Shown: positions 24,341-33,023, numbered from the stretch's first letter. The stretch: 48,017 nt of DNA from an uncultured Muribaculaceae bacterium (GCA_910579105.1 CAJTRT010000017.1:1-48017), one strand, 5' to 3'. Translations and numbers: made by a program. Notes: generated from the sequence alone by a model not told the origin.

Positions 24341-24419
24341 TGTCGCAAAAAATCGGATTGTAGGGACGCACGAGCCGTGCGTCCCTACAATTTTGATGTA
24401 ACATATGAGTTTTGCGACA
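24341..24419. repeat. Outer inverted repeat around palindrome copy 3
   Basis: Perfect 10-base inverted repeats TGTCGCAAAA (24341-24350) and TTTTGCGACA (24410-24419) flank the inner palindrome at 24357-24391, giving a nested structure in the galE - murI gap. Confidence 0.55.
24357..24391. repeat. Short palindromic repeat, copy 3
   Basis: Perfect 16-bp arms ATTGTAGGGACGCACG and CGTGCGTCCCTACAAT around the 3-base loop AGC. The core is nearly identical to copy 1 (1695-1733) and partly shared with copy 2 (15369-15399). It lies upstream of murI on the transcribed strand. Confidence 0.85.
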
Positions 24420-24459
24420 TCCTCTGCTTTCGAGGAAACAGAATTGGTTTAAACGCTTC

Positions 24460-25494
24460 TTACATTATGCCGCGCTCGCGGAGCTTGACCTGCCAGGCCC
24501 ACGCGTTGCGCATGGTGTCTTCGATCGGGGTGTCGGCGACCCATCCGAGCACGTTGTTGGCGCGTGCCGGATTTGCCCACACTTTTTCGATGTCACCTTC
24601 GCGGCGTGGTGCGATTTTGTAGGGTACTTTGACGCCGGTGGCTTTCTCGAATGCGTTGATCAGGCCGAGCACGCTCACACCGTTGCCGGTACCGAGGTTG
24701 AAAATCTCGATTTTTTCGTCAGATTTGTTGTCGAGCATGCGCTCAATGGCGATCACGTGCGCCTTGGCGAGATCCACAACATCGATATAGTCGCGTATGC
24801 AGGATCCGTCGGGGGTGTTGTAGTCGTCGCCGAACACGCTAAGCTCCTTGCGGATGCCCATCGCGGTCTGGGTGAGGTAGGGCACAAGGTTCTGGGGAAC
24901 GCCGTTGGGCAGTTCGCCTATCTCAGCCGACGGGTGCGCGCCGACCGGGTTGAAATAACGTAGCAGCACGCTTTTGAACGGAGCTCCGGCGTTGATTACG
25001 TCGGTTATGATCTCCTCGGAAATCTGTTTGGTGTTGCCGTAGGGGGAGGTCGCTTTCTTGATGGGCGATTCCTCGGTGACCGGGTTCACGTCCGGCTCGC
25101 CGTAGACGGTGCAGGACGAGGAGAACACGATGCCGTCGACATCCTTTTCGGCCATTACGTCGAGGAGGTTCATCAGTGTGTTGAGGTTGTTGCGGTAATA
25201 AAGCACCGGCTTGTGCATCGACTCGCCGACGGCCTTGGAGGCGGCGAAGTTTATTATCCCCTTGATGCCGGGATAGTCGTTGAAGAGTTTGCGCAGGGCG
25301 TTGATGTCGGTGCAGTCTGCCTCGACGAAATCAGGGCGGATTCCCGTGATGCGTTCGATGCCGTCAACAACATTGGCGTTGGAGTTCGACAGGTTGTCGA
25401 TAATCACGACAGGATAGCCGGCCTTTTGCAGCTCTACCACTGTGTGGGAGCCGATATAGCCAGTGCCGCCTGTCACGAGTATTCTGGGTTTCAT
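24460..25494 (-). CDS. galE: UDP-glucose 4-epimerase
   Basis: Interconverts UDP-galactose and UDP-glucose with tightly bound NAD+. The Rossmann motif GGTGYIGSHT (residues 9-18) starts the protein. FSSSCTVYGEP holds the catalytic serine, and SPYGNTK gives Tyr152 and Lys156 of the Y-x-x-x-K pair. NLGTGNGVSVLGLI is the usual sugar-nucleotide segment. It is 344 aa, as expected for bacterial GalE. It lies 12 bases behind the nucleotidyltransferase gene and downstream of galK, so it is part of a galactose unit. Confidence 0.94.
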   Translation of the reverse strand: MKPRILVTGGTGYIGSHTVVELQKAGYPVVIIDNLSNSNANVVDGIERITGIRPDFVEADCTDINALRKLFNDYPGIKGIINFAASKAVGESMHKPVLYYRNNLNTLMNLLDVMAEKDVDGIVFSSSCTVYGEPDVNPVTEESPIKKATSPYGNTKQISEEIITDVINAGAPFKSVLLRYFNPVGAHPSAEIGELPNGVPQNLVPYLTQTAMGIRKELSVFGDDYNTPDGSCIRDYIDVVDLAKAHVIAIERMLDNKSDEKIEIFNLGTGNGVSVLGLINAFEKATGVKVPYKIAPRREGDIEKVWANPARANNVLGWVADTPIEDTMRNAWAWQVKLRERGIM

Positions 25495-25506
25495 GACTTT
25501 GTCGGT

Positions 25507-26409
25507 TTAGAAAAGTTTGGCGGGATATGTACCGTTCTGGTGTAGTTCGGCGAATTTGGCCACCACACCGGGGCGGTCGGCCGCGTAGGTCACTCCGAAC
25601 CATTTGGAGTCAGTGTCGAGCACTTTAACGGTGGCTTCGCCGTTTTTTATCAGGGTATCGATGCAGAGGGGGATGAAGAACTCGGCCTTCGGTGTCTCGA
25701 TGTCCTTGTCGAGGAACTTGCGGAACTCCCTTTCCGAAAAATCGAAGTAGTCGGGTGTGAAGCCCCAGAGGTTCATTGAAACCGGGGTGTTCGGCTCGAG
25801 AGTCTGCTCGGTGCCGTTCTCGTCGGTGAACACGATGCGTCCGTCAGGAGCGTATGAGATGGCGGTGCGTTCAACCACGGTGTCGAGCATGCCGTCCTTG
25901 GTGCCGCAGACACCACGGGCCACCGAGCCGTTCTCGGTCATCGTGTTGCCGACCCGGAACCCTACCATGCAGTAGTCACCCTTGCGGTCGCGGGGCCGAG
26001 AAAGTTCTTTCGCGATAACCTCGAAGGCGTTGCGGCCGTAGAAGTCGTCGGCGTTTATCACCGCGAAAGGTTCCTTGATGGCGTCCTTGCCCATAAGAAC
26101 GGCGTGGTTCGTCCCCCAGGGCTTTGTGCGGTCGGCGGGGCATGTGTAACCTTCGGGGAGTTTGTCGATTGACTGGAACACGACTTCCACGGGGATATGG
26201 CCTTCGTATTTGCTGAGTACCTTTTCTCGGAACTGGTCCTCGAAGTCCTTGCGTATGACGAACACAACCTTGCCGAATCCGGCCTGCAAAGCGTCGTAGA
26301 TTGAGTAGTCCATTATGGTTTCGCCGTTGGGGCCGAGCTGGTCGAGCTGCTTGAGGCCGCCGTAGCGGCTGCCCATTCCGGCAGCGAGAACGAAGAGTGT
26401 AGGTTTCAT
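25507..26409 (-). CDS. Sugar-phosphate nucleotidyltransferase-like protein in the gal cluster
   Basis: 300 aa, NTP-transferase fold. LFVLAAGMGSRYGGLKQLDQLGPNGETIMDY matches the G-x-G-(T/S)-R-x-x-P/L-K nucleotide-binding signature of sugar-1-phosphate nucleotidyltransferases, with a Gly-Gly-Leu-Lys variant. Asp residues suited to metal binding lie in FAVINADDFYGRNAFE. A region near PWGTNHAVLMGKDAI resembles the second substrate loop. Placed between galK and galE with no galT in the cluster, it may convert galactose-1-phosphate to UDP-galactose directly with UTP. That is inference from position; family members act on glucose-, mannose- or other sugar phosphates. Confidence 0.8.
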   Translation of the reverse strand: MKPTLFVLAAGMGSRYGGLKQLDQLGPNGETIMDYSIYDALQAGFGKVVFVIRKDFEDQFREKVLSKYEGHIPVEVVFQSIDKLPEGYTCPADRTKPWGTNHAVLMGKDAIKEPFAVINADDFYGRNAFEVIAKELSRPRDRKGDYCMVGFRVGNTMTENGSVARGVCGTKDGMLDTVVERTAISYAPDGRIVFTDENGTEQTLEPNTPVSMNLWGFTPDYFDFSEREFRKFLDKDIETPKAEFFIPLCIDTLIKNGEATVKVLDTDSKWFGVTYAADRPGVVAKFAELHQNGTYPAKLF

Positions 26410-26453
26410 ATTCTTGTTAATGGTTTTGTGTGCTGTTGTTAGTTGGCAATAAT

Positions 26454-26482
26454 CAGAGCCTCCGTTGAAAGTGGAGGCTCTG
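26454..26482 (-). promoter_or_regulatory. Hairpin between galK and the nucleotidyltransferase gene
   Basis: Perfect 10-bp arms CAGAGCCTCC (26454-26463) and GGAGGCTCTG (26473-26482) with a 9-base loop. No T-run follows on the minus strand, so it is more likely an RNA processing or attenuation element inside the gal transcript than a full terminator. Confidence 0.45.
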
Positions 26483-26498
26483 TAAGGATTTGGGCGAT

Positions 26499-27632
26499 TT
26501 ATTCGAGGCCGCGGGCGCCGTCGGAAATCACTACGGGAATTTCAACCGGTTCGTGGCCGTACTTTTTCTTGAACTCTTTCTTGGCGGTGGCGATGAAATC
26601 GTCGTACAGGCTCTCCTTCACCAGGTTGATCGTGCATCCGCCGAAGCCGCCACCCATGATGCGGGAACCGGTCACGCCGCATTTTTTCGCGATGTCGTTG
26701 AGGTAGTCAAGTTCCTCGCAGGAAACCTCGTAATCTTTCGAAAGCCCGTGGTGGGTCTCATACATTTTCTGACCGACGGTCTCGCAGTCGCCGCGTTTGA
26801 GCGCGTCGCACACGTCGAGCACGCGCTGTTTCTCCTCGATGACGTACTTGGCACGGAAATAATCCTCCGCTGTCATTTCTCCGCGGGCGGCATCCAGAGC
26901 CTCCATAGTCGCGTCGCGGAGAGTCTCCACTCCGAGCATCTTGGCCACGCGCTCGCAGCTCTGTCGGCGTTTGTTATAGGGGGAGTCGACCAGCGCGTGC
27001 TTCACCTTCGAGTCGAGCAGTACGAGCTTGTAGCCGTCGATCTTGAATGGGAAGTATTCAAACTCCATGGAGCGGCAGTCGAGGCGCATCAGATGGTCTT
27101 TTTTGCCGAACACGGAAGCGAACTGGTCCATGATGCCGCAGTTCACACCGCAGTAGTTGTGCTCGGTGCTCTGCCCGATGCGGGCGAGTTCGAACTTGTC
27201 GATTGTGTTGCCGTTGAAGAGGTCGTTGAGGGCGAATGCGAAGCAGCTTTCAAGTGCTGCCGACGAGCTGAGGCCCGCGCCGAGGGGCACGTTTCCGGCA
27301 AATACCGCGTCGAATCCCTTGACGGTTCCGCCGCGCTTGATGATTTCGCGACAGACACCGAATATATAGCGTGCCCACTGCTGTTTGGGGGCGTCTTCCT
27401 CGCGGAGGCCGAATTCAGCTTCCTCGTTGATGTCAACGGAGAACACTTTCGCCTTGTCGGTCCCGTTGGGAAGTATGGCGGCCATGATCACTTTGTCGAT
27501 CGCGCCGGGAAAGACATAGCCCCCGTTGTAGTCGGTGTGCTCGCCTATGAGGTTGATGCGGCCGGCGGACGCGTACATCTTCGGCTCCTGTCCGAATTTT
27601 TCGTTGAAGATGGCTTTGAGTTTCTTTTCCAT
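26499..27632 (-). CDS. galK: Galactokinase
   Basis: Phosphorylates alpha-galactose with ATP to galactose-1-phosphate, the first cytoplasmic Leloir step. The GHMP-kinase signatures are all visible: GRINLIGEHTDYNGG near the N terminus (galactose-binding), PLGAGLSSSAALE (ATP-binding motif 2), and GSRIMGGGFGGCTINL (motif 3). The start at 27632 (MEKKLKAIF) is chosen over an in-frame start 15 codons upstream because the family begins about 20 residues before GRINLIGEHTDYN. A -7 box TACATTTG lies about 70 bases upstream on the minus strand. It is the first gene of a galK - nucleotidyltransferase - galE run. Confidence 0.95.
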   Translation of the reverse strand: MEKKLKAIFNEKFGQEPKMYASAGRINLIGEHTDYNGGYVFPGAIDKVIMAAILPNGTDKAKVFSVDINEEAEFGLREEDAPKQQWARYIFGVCREIIKRGGTVKGFDAVFAGNVPLGAGLSSSAALESCFAFALNDLFNGNTIDKFELARIGQSTEHNYCGVNCGIMDQFASVFGKKDHLMRLDCRSMEFEYFPFKIDGYKLVLLDSKVKHALVDSPYNKRRQSCERVAKMLGVETLRDATMEALDAARGEMTAEDYFRAKYVIEEKQRVLDVCDALKRGDCETVGQKMYETHHGLSKDYEVSCEELDYLNDIAKKCGVTGSRIMGGGFGGCTINLVKESLYDDFIATAKKEFKKKYGHEPVEIPVVISDGARGLE

Positions 27633-27701
27633 GATATAATCGAATCGTTTGGTTTGTTGAGGTTGGTCGGCGGTCATCGTTCTTGATTCCCGTTAACCCT
27701 A

Positions 27702-27709
27702 CAAATGTA
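27702..27709 (-). promoter_or_regulatory. Putative -7 element of galK
   Basis: TACATTTG on the minus strand fits TAnnTTTG exactly and sits in a near-palindrome CTACAAATGTAG. No TTTG was seen at the expected distance, so an activator may be needed. Confidence 0.4.
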
Positions 27710-27745
27710 GGCAATTTTCCCGGATGTGTCGGACTTTATCACAGG

Positions 27746-27790
27746 AAAAATCCCGCCGTTAGCTTTTTTTTTGCTTTCGACGGGATTTTT
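27746..27790 (-). terminator. Intrinsic terminator of the GH2 gene
   Basis: Arms AAAAATCCCGCCG (27746-27758) and CGACGGGATTTTT (27778-27790) pair over 13 bp with one wobble. Both ends carry A or T runs, so it can end transcription on the minus strand behind the beta-galactosidase gene and possibly also on the plus strand. Confidence 0.75.
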
Positions 27791-27821
27791 TATTCAAGGA
27801 TATGCCGGTAACGGTTTGCCG

Positions 27822-30323
27822 CTATTTGACGTTGATGGTTATCGTGGCAGGTTTCACTCCGGGCGCGGTGACTTTGAGGGTGGCTGTACCGGGAGTGTCA
27901 GAGGCGCGCAGTATACATGTCGCGGCTCCCGAGAACAGTTTCATTCGCGGCTGGTCGAAGCTCAGCAGGCATGTCGGATCGCCGTTGGCGGTCGCCAGGA
28001 ACTCGGCGGCGCCGCTTACGGTGAACTTGACCATACGCGTGTCTGTCGGCACAATTGTCCCGTTTTTGTCGGCGACTTGAACCGTGACATATACCAGGTC
28101 GTCGCCGTCGGCGGTGATTTCACGGCGGTTGGCCGAGAGTACTATGTGGTGGGCTTTCCCGGCTGTGCGTTCGAAGGCTTCAGCCACGGGTTTGCCGGCG
28201 TTGTCGAGGGCGACTACCTTTACTTCGCCAGGTTCGTAAACGACGTCGTCCCATACGAGGCGGTATCGTTCAATGGCCTCGCGGTCGTTGGCGCGGGAAA
28301 TGTGCTCGACATCTCCGCGCTCCCAGTAAGGCTTACCGGCCACTTCCGAATAGTCGAGTTTTTCGCCGGCCACTTTGCGGCGTACTCCCATCGACCTGCC
28401 GTTGACAAACAGCTCTGCGGCAGGGTAGGAGGTATAGACCACTACCGGTGTCACTTTCCCCTTCCTGCCCGGCCAGGTCCAGTGGGGGAGGATGTGCAGG
28501 GTGTTGTCATCCTTGTTCCACTGCGAGCGGTAAAGGTAGTAGCGGTCTTTCGGGAGCGACGCGAGGTCTATGATGCCGAAAACGCTGGAATGGTTGGGCC
28601 ACGCGTCTGTGTCGTAGGGTGACGGCTCTCCGAGGTAGTCGAATCCGGTCCATACGAACTGTCCGATCATCCAGGGATAGTCGTCGTCCATCGCGAAGTC
28701 GATGTCGGGGATGTTGCTCCAATAACAGAACTCCGTGTCGTAGCTTGATGACTGATGGCTGTCATGAACGGCATTGGCCTTCAATTCCATCGGGAAAACA
28801 TAGCAGCCGCGAGAGGAGACGGTCGAGGCTGTCTCCGAGCCGAGAACCAGCCTTTGGGGGAGTGTCTCGTAGGCTCGGAGATAATATTGCGGTTTGTAGT
28901 TGAAGCCTGGTATGTCGAGTGTCGCGGCGAACCCGTTGTCGAGCACGGAGCCGATCTGGTCCATGCCGCAGGTGACGGGGCGGGTCGGGTCCTCGCGGTG
29001 GCATATGTCCATAAGCATCTGCAATTCACCCACGCCGTCAGGCCCCCATTGGCTCGGCACCTCGTTGCCGATGCTCCACATGACTACTGAGGGGTTGTTG
29101 CGGTAGTGGCGGAGCATGTTCACCATATCCTTTTCCGCCCATTCCTTGAAAATCGAGCCATAGCCGTTAAGGCTTTTGGGGCGGAAGCCCCAGTCGTCGA
29201 ACGGTTCTACCATGAGCATCATCCCCATCTCGTCGCAAAGCTCGACCAGCTCCGGGGCAGGCATATTGTGTGATGTCCTGATGGCGTTCGCACCCATGTC
29301 TTTCAGCATCTCTATCTGGTGGCGCAGGGCGCTTCTGTTGACCGCCGCTCCGAGAGGCCCGAGGTCGTGGTGGTTGCACACGCCCTTGAACTTTGTGTAT
29401 TTGCCGTTGAGAAAGAAGCCTTTTTCCGGGATGTATTCCAGTGACCGTATGCCGAAGCGCGTAGTGTAGGTGTCAACGGCTTTCCCGTCAACCTCGAGAG
29501 TGGTGCGTGCCTCATATAAAGCGGGTGTCTCGCAAGACCAAAGGGCTGGATTCTTCACCAGGAAATTTTGCACGAACGGCTGCCCCTGTGAGTAATATGC
29601 GGAGTTGTTGGTCGCGACAACATTGCCGGAGGGGTCAACAATATCGGTCTTCACCATAACCTGCCGTGCTTTCCCCGCGCCCTCGATAGTGGTTGTGAGT
29701 TTTACCGAGGCCTCTTCCGCGGTGACATAGGGGGTGACGATGTAGGTTCCCCATACCGGCACGCGGATTTCCGAGGTGGATATGATGCTGACATTGCGGT
29801 ACAATCCGGCTCCGGGATACCAGCGCGAGCTCTGCGGCTTGTTTTCCAGCTCGACCGTGATACTGTTTTCTCCCGGCTTTATGATGCCTTCAGGCAGGTC
29901 GAGATAAAAGGAGTTGTAGCCGTAGGCCCAATGCCCGACGTGCTTGCCGTTTACCGACACGCGGGGGTTCGACATAGCTCCGTCAAACATAAGTGTGAAT
30001 CGCTGGCCGGCGGTGTCAGGAGTCTCGAACGTTGTCCTGTACTCGCCGCGGCCCATGTACGGGAGGCCGCCTGTGCGGCCGGTTTTCTCGGTTTTCTCAG
30101 TTTCGCCGTTCTGCTCCACGGCGACAACCTGAAGGTCGTTGTCGCGGGAGAAAGGCTCGTGTATCGCCCAGTCGTGCGGTACCCTTACGGTCTGCCATTT
30201 TCCGGCCACGCCGTTTGAGTCAACTTTGGCGAACTGCCAGTTGCCTGAGAGGGATATTTCCCGTCGGGCCGCTGCCGGTAGTGACAGCAGTCCCGCAAGG
30301 ACTAATAAATGGAATTTTTTCAT
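27822..30323 (-). CDS. GH2 family beta-galactosidase, secreted
   Basis: 833 aa with signal peptide MKKFHLLVLAGLLSLPAAA. Domain order is typical of GH2. A jelly-roll sugar-binding domain comes first (SLSGNWQFAK, VRVPHDWAI, MFDGAMSNPRVSVNGKHVG). An immunoglobulin-like domain follows, then a TIM barrel with the signature FKGVCNHHDLG. The acid/base is Glu421 in SIGNEVPSQ and the nucleophile Glu497 in LGSETAS. Two further beta domains end the protein (VDPSG-type, then AGKAHHIVLSANRREITADG...). Beta-galactosidase is the usual activity for this architecture, although GH2 also includes glucuronidases and mannosidases. It is 33 bases behind the GH5-like gene and upstream of galK, fitting galactoside degradation. 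Confidence 0.9.
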   Translation of the reverse strand: MKKFHLLVLAGLLSLPAAARREISLSGNWQFAKVDSNGVAGKWQTVRVPHDWAIHEPFSRDNDLQVVAVEQNGETEKTEKTGRTGGLPYMGRGEYRTTFETPDTAGQRFTLMFDGAMSNPRVSVNGKHVGHWAYGYNSFYLDLPEGIIKPGENSITVELENKPQSSRWYPGAGLYRNVSIISTSEIRVPVWGTYIVTPYVTAEEASVKLTTTIEGAGKARQVMVKTDIVDPSGNVVATNNSAYYSQGQPFVQNFLVKNPALWSCETPALYEARTTLEVDGKAVDTYTTRFGIRSLEYIPEKGFFLNGKYTKFKGVCNHHDLGPLGAAVNRSALRHQIEMLKDMGANAIRTSHNMPAPELVELCDEMGMMLMVEPFDDWGFRPKSLNGYGSIFKEWAEKDMVNMLRHYRNNPSVVMWSIGNEVPSQWGPDGVGELQMLMDICHREDPTRPVTCGMDQIGSVLDNGFAATLDIPGFNYKPQYYLRAYETLPQRLVLGSETASTVSSRGCYVFPMELKANAVHDSHQSSSYDTEFCYWSNIPDIDFAMDDDYPWMIGQFVWTGFDYLGEPSPYDTDAWPNHSSVFGIIDLASLPKDRYYLYRSQWNKDDNTLHILPHWTWPGRKGKVTPVVVYTSYPAAELFVNGRSMGVRRKVAGEKLDYSEVAGKPYWERGDVEHISRANDREAIERYRLVWDDVVYEPGEVKVVALDNAGKPVAEAFERTAGKAHHIVLSANRREITADGDDLVYVTVQVADKNGTIVPTDTRMVKFTVSGAAEFLATANGDPTCLLSFDQPRMKLFSGAATCILRASDTPGTATLKVTAPGVKPATITINVK

Positions 30324-30356
30324 ATGTGGTTAAGGACTATTGTTTTTTATCGCGAA

Positions 30357-32852
30357 TTATTCCAACCAGGCACCTATTATTTCGACACGTCCGCCGTTTA
30401 TGTCGAACGGCACGGCGATTTGCAGCTTTTGCAGCTTTGCCGGATCGAGCGCGAACGACCCTTTGGGGGTATACTCGCGGCTGAGGAAGGTAGGGTACGG
30501 TGCCGGGACCAACAGTGTCGGCGCGACAGTCATTCGGTCCAAAGGAATTTCCAATACTCCCGCTGGCGACGGCGAAAGGGTAGCCTTGAATGTGATGCCG
30601 TCAATGTCGGCGAGCATCACTCGCAGCGAATCAATACCGTCGGCATCGGCGAGGCGGAGTTTCAGCGTCTTTTTACCGGATGCGAGCTCCGCCGGATACC
30701 GCGGGATTATTTTAGTCATGACGGCGAGCAGCGGTCCGTCGGGTTTAGCGGCTAACTCTATGGCGTTATCTCTTTGCGGGGCGTGGTGTCTGTGGGTCAG
30801 CCATACTTTCCCCCATGAATCGGGTATGGTGGAGAGCTCCGATCCGTCGTCATCGACCGATGCGTCAAACAGTGTCATCGGAGCGTCAGCAGAAATTAGC
30901 GGAACGTTGTAGGATGGCGTCATGTCGGGAGTGTCCCAGTCGAGCGGTGTGCCAGACGCGGCGGAGGGGAATGTCTTTGCCTTGTTGCCGGAATACGCCA
31001 CGACGCGGTAGCCGAAATCCGTCAGTCCGGCGAGATCCGCCGCGGGGATAATCGCTCTATAACTGTAAGGAGCCACGCTGTCGGCCCGATATAACCGGTT
31101 GTCGTTTTTCCAGAATGACGCTGATACAGGATAAATTATCACTGAATCAATTGGATTTTGCGCGAAAGCCTGTGCCTCTATCACGAGGTCGCTCCCTTTC
31201 ACAGCAGCGGCTTTGGGCGTATGGTTCAGGTGAAGAGGTACCTCTGCCGGATTATCAGGCATTACGAACTCCGACACCTGGATATTCCCCGTTTTGGCCG
31301 GAAGTGCCGACGGATCGAGCGCCGCGGGGTCTGTCCCCAGGAGGTATATGCCGGGTCTCACCTTGATCGAGCCGTCGACTGCTTGCTGAATCTCGTCAGT
31401 GTCGCCGACTCTGCGAGCTGAGAAATCTTTTCCGAGCTTGGGCAGGTCGATTGTCATTTGGCAGGAATCCGGGTACAGAATCCAGGCCATAGGGCGGTTG
31501 AGCGACGGTTTGCCGAACGGGTCGGCGGAGAATAGAGCGTCGGGCATGACTTCGAGCCTCCATATCCCCGGTTCCACTTCGTCGAGGAAATACGCTCCGA
31601 GGCCGTCGTATCTTACAACGGGCGAAGTGCCGTAGCCCGCGACCTGCCGTAGTTGCCCTGGCGATTTCGGGCGCAGGTTGTTGGTGTTGGTATATAGGAA
31701 TTTCGTTGGGGAGTTGAGCGCCGCGAGGTCGCGCTTGTAGCTGACGGTGAAGTCGCCGAATATTGTGTCGGCCGGATATCCTCCGTAATCCGCGCCTGCG
31801 GGAACCTGCCTCATAGCCTCGGCGGCAATCATCATTCCGAGAGCTTTCCGCGGGGTGTAGGCGAGATTGAGATAGTGGGTTTGGTACTCAGTGTTGAACG
31901 GAGCGAGAAACAGCGGGTCGTAGGCGAACTGGGTCGCCCATTGGAATCCCTCGCGGGCGAATGTTCTTGCGATGGCGGGAAACATATAGCTGTCAAGCAT
32001 GTCGGCGGGGTCGAACTCGTAGATGACCTTGAACTTCAGGTCGAAGCCTTTTATGGTATCGAACGGTATGTCGTAGCTGTCGACGTATGGTAGGAAGTTG
32101 CCTTGCCGCATGCCTCCGGAAACGAGACCGATGGGATACCACTGGTATGTAGTACCGTCAGCCTTGGAGTCGAAATATCCCCGCGTCATGTCGCCGTTAT
32201 GGCTGGCATTGTACAGTAGCGGCTTTTCCCAGCCGGAATCTCGCAGGGTGCCTATCATCCTGTCGATGTAACCCGTGACTTGCTCCGGGCTTGTGGTGTG
32301 GCACGGCTCGTTGTTGATTTCCATGGCTATGATGGATTCGTCGGCGGCATAAGAGCGTCCGGTATATGGATTAACGTGCCCGGCGAGTTGCCCTAAATAG
32401 CGTTCCTGGGCTTTGATCGCGGCCGGGTCGGAGTGCATGTCGCACTTGGAGTAGTCGTAGGTGAACGCCTCTGTGTCGGTGTCGCGCTCGGGGTATCCGT
32501 TGCCGAAATTAGTCTGCGCGGTGAGTATTATGTCGATTCCCCTTTCTTCCAGCCGGCTTATAAGGTAGTCAAGGAGGTCAAGATGGTCGTTTTCGATAAG
32601 GTTGCCAACCGAGTCGGCCAGTTCAGCCTCCCAGAGATGCAGACGAAAGCCGTTCAACCCCATACGTGCCATATGGTATACATCCTGGTCGATCGCTTTC
32701 TTGCGGTCAATGCCGAGCGTTTCCGCCGCCCGGTAGCCGTGGGCGAACGGGAGTGTGTAATTGGTGCCGTAATACCTCCGGGGCAGCCCGGCGCCCAGTA
32801 ATACCGCCGTCCCCAAGACAAGGGATGCCGCGACTATAATCGGATATTTCAT
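30357..32852 (-). CDS. GH5-like (clan GH-A) secreted glycoside hydrolase
   Basis: 831 aa from MKYPIIVAAS, which starts a hydrophobic export signal (an upstream in-frame TTG is not needed). The N-terminal half is a GH-A TIM barrel: MARMGLNGFRLHLWEAE, then ERGIDIILTAQTNF. The acid/base candidate is Glu182 in MEINNEPCH, and the nucleophile candidate is Glu279 in KVIYEFDPAD. These are the two glutamates expected after beta strands 4 and 7. The C-terminal half (about residues 400-831) consists of beta-type domains with no family I can name. The exact GH family and substrate are not clear; position before a beta-galactosidase suggests a galactose-containing glycan. A -7 box TAATTTTG (32874-32881, minus) lies just upstream, giving a very short leader. 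Confidence 0.75.
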   Translation of the reverse strand: MKYPIIVAASLVLGTAVLLGAGLPRRYYGTNYTLPFAHGYRAAETLGIDRKKAIDQDVYHMARMGLNGFRLHLWEAELADSVGNLIENDHLDLLDYLISRLEERGIDIILTAQTNFGNGYPERDTDTEAFTYDYSKCDMHSDPAAIKAQERYLGQLAGHVNPYTGRSYAADESIIAMEINNEPCHTTSPEQVTGYIDRMIGTLRDSGWEKPLLYNASHNGDMTRGYFDSKADGTTYQWYPIGLVSGGMRQGNFLPYVDSYDIPFDTIKGFDLKFKVIYEFDPADMLDSYMFPAIARTFAREGFQWATQFAYDPLFLAPFNTEYQTHYLNLAYTPRKALGMMIAAEAMRQVPAGADYGGYPADTIFGDFTVSYKRDLAALNSPTKFLYTNTNNLRPKSPGQLRQVAGYGTSPVVRYDGLGAYFLDEVEPGIWRLEVMPDALFSADPFGKPSLNRPMAWILYPDSCQMTIDLPKLGKDFSARRVGDTDEIQQAVDGSIKVRPGIYLLGTDPAALDPSALPAKTGNIQVSEFVMPDNPAEVPLHLNHTPKAAAVKGSDLVIEAQAFAQNPIDSVIIYPVSASFWKNDNRLYRADSVAPYSYRAIIPAADLAGLTDFGYRVVAYSGNKAKTFPSAASGTPLDWDTPDMTPSYNVPLISADAPMTLFDASVDDDGSELSTIPDSWGKVWLTHRHHAPQRDNAIELAAKPDGPLLAVMTKIIPRYPAELASGKKTLKLRLADADGIDSLRVMLADIDGITFKATLSPSPAGVLEIPLDRMTVAPTLLVPAPYPTFLSREYTPKGSFALDPAKLQKLQIAVPFDINGGRVEIIGAWLE

Positions 32853-32873
32853 GGCAATGGATTTTAATTTATG

Positions 32874-32881
32874 CAAAATTA
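32874..32881 (-). promoter_or_regulatory. Putative -7 element of the GH5-like / GH2 unit
   Basis: TAATTTTG on the minus strand fits TAnnTTTG exactly, 21 bases before the ATG at 32852. It supports the ATG start over the TTG at 32876, which would lie within the promoter. Confidence 0.4.
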
Positions 32882-32926
32882 AGCAAATTTTCTTCTAATC
32901 GGCGTTAATCAAAGGATTTAATTTGT

Positions 32927-32934
32927 TAGATTTG
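32927..32934 (+). promoter_or_regulatory. Putative -7 element of the META-domain lipoprotein gene
   Basis: TAGATTTG fits TAnnTTTG exactly and lies about 90 bases before the start codon. No TTTG was seen at the expected upstream distance. Confidence 0.4.
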
Positions 32935-33023
32935 CAAAGCAAGCCCGCTAAAAGTAGGCCGAAAAATCAAACAGCTTATTTAACATCATCAGTATTAAAC
33001 AACTATTAAACGCAAAAGGAATA

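Noticed and set aside
26490..27686. A 398-codon open frame antisense to galK
   Set aside because: galK on the other strand has all GHMP-kinase motifs; the antisense translation shows no family feature.
32853..32876. TTG start eight codons upstream for the GH5-like gene
   Set aside because: The TTG lies within the putative -7 box, and the ATG at 32852 directly precedes the hydrophobic export signal.
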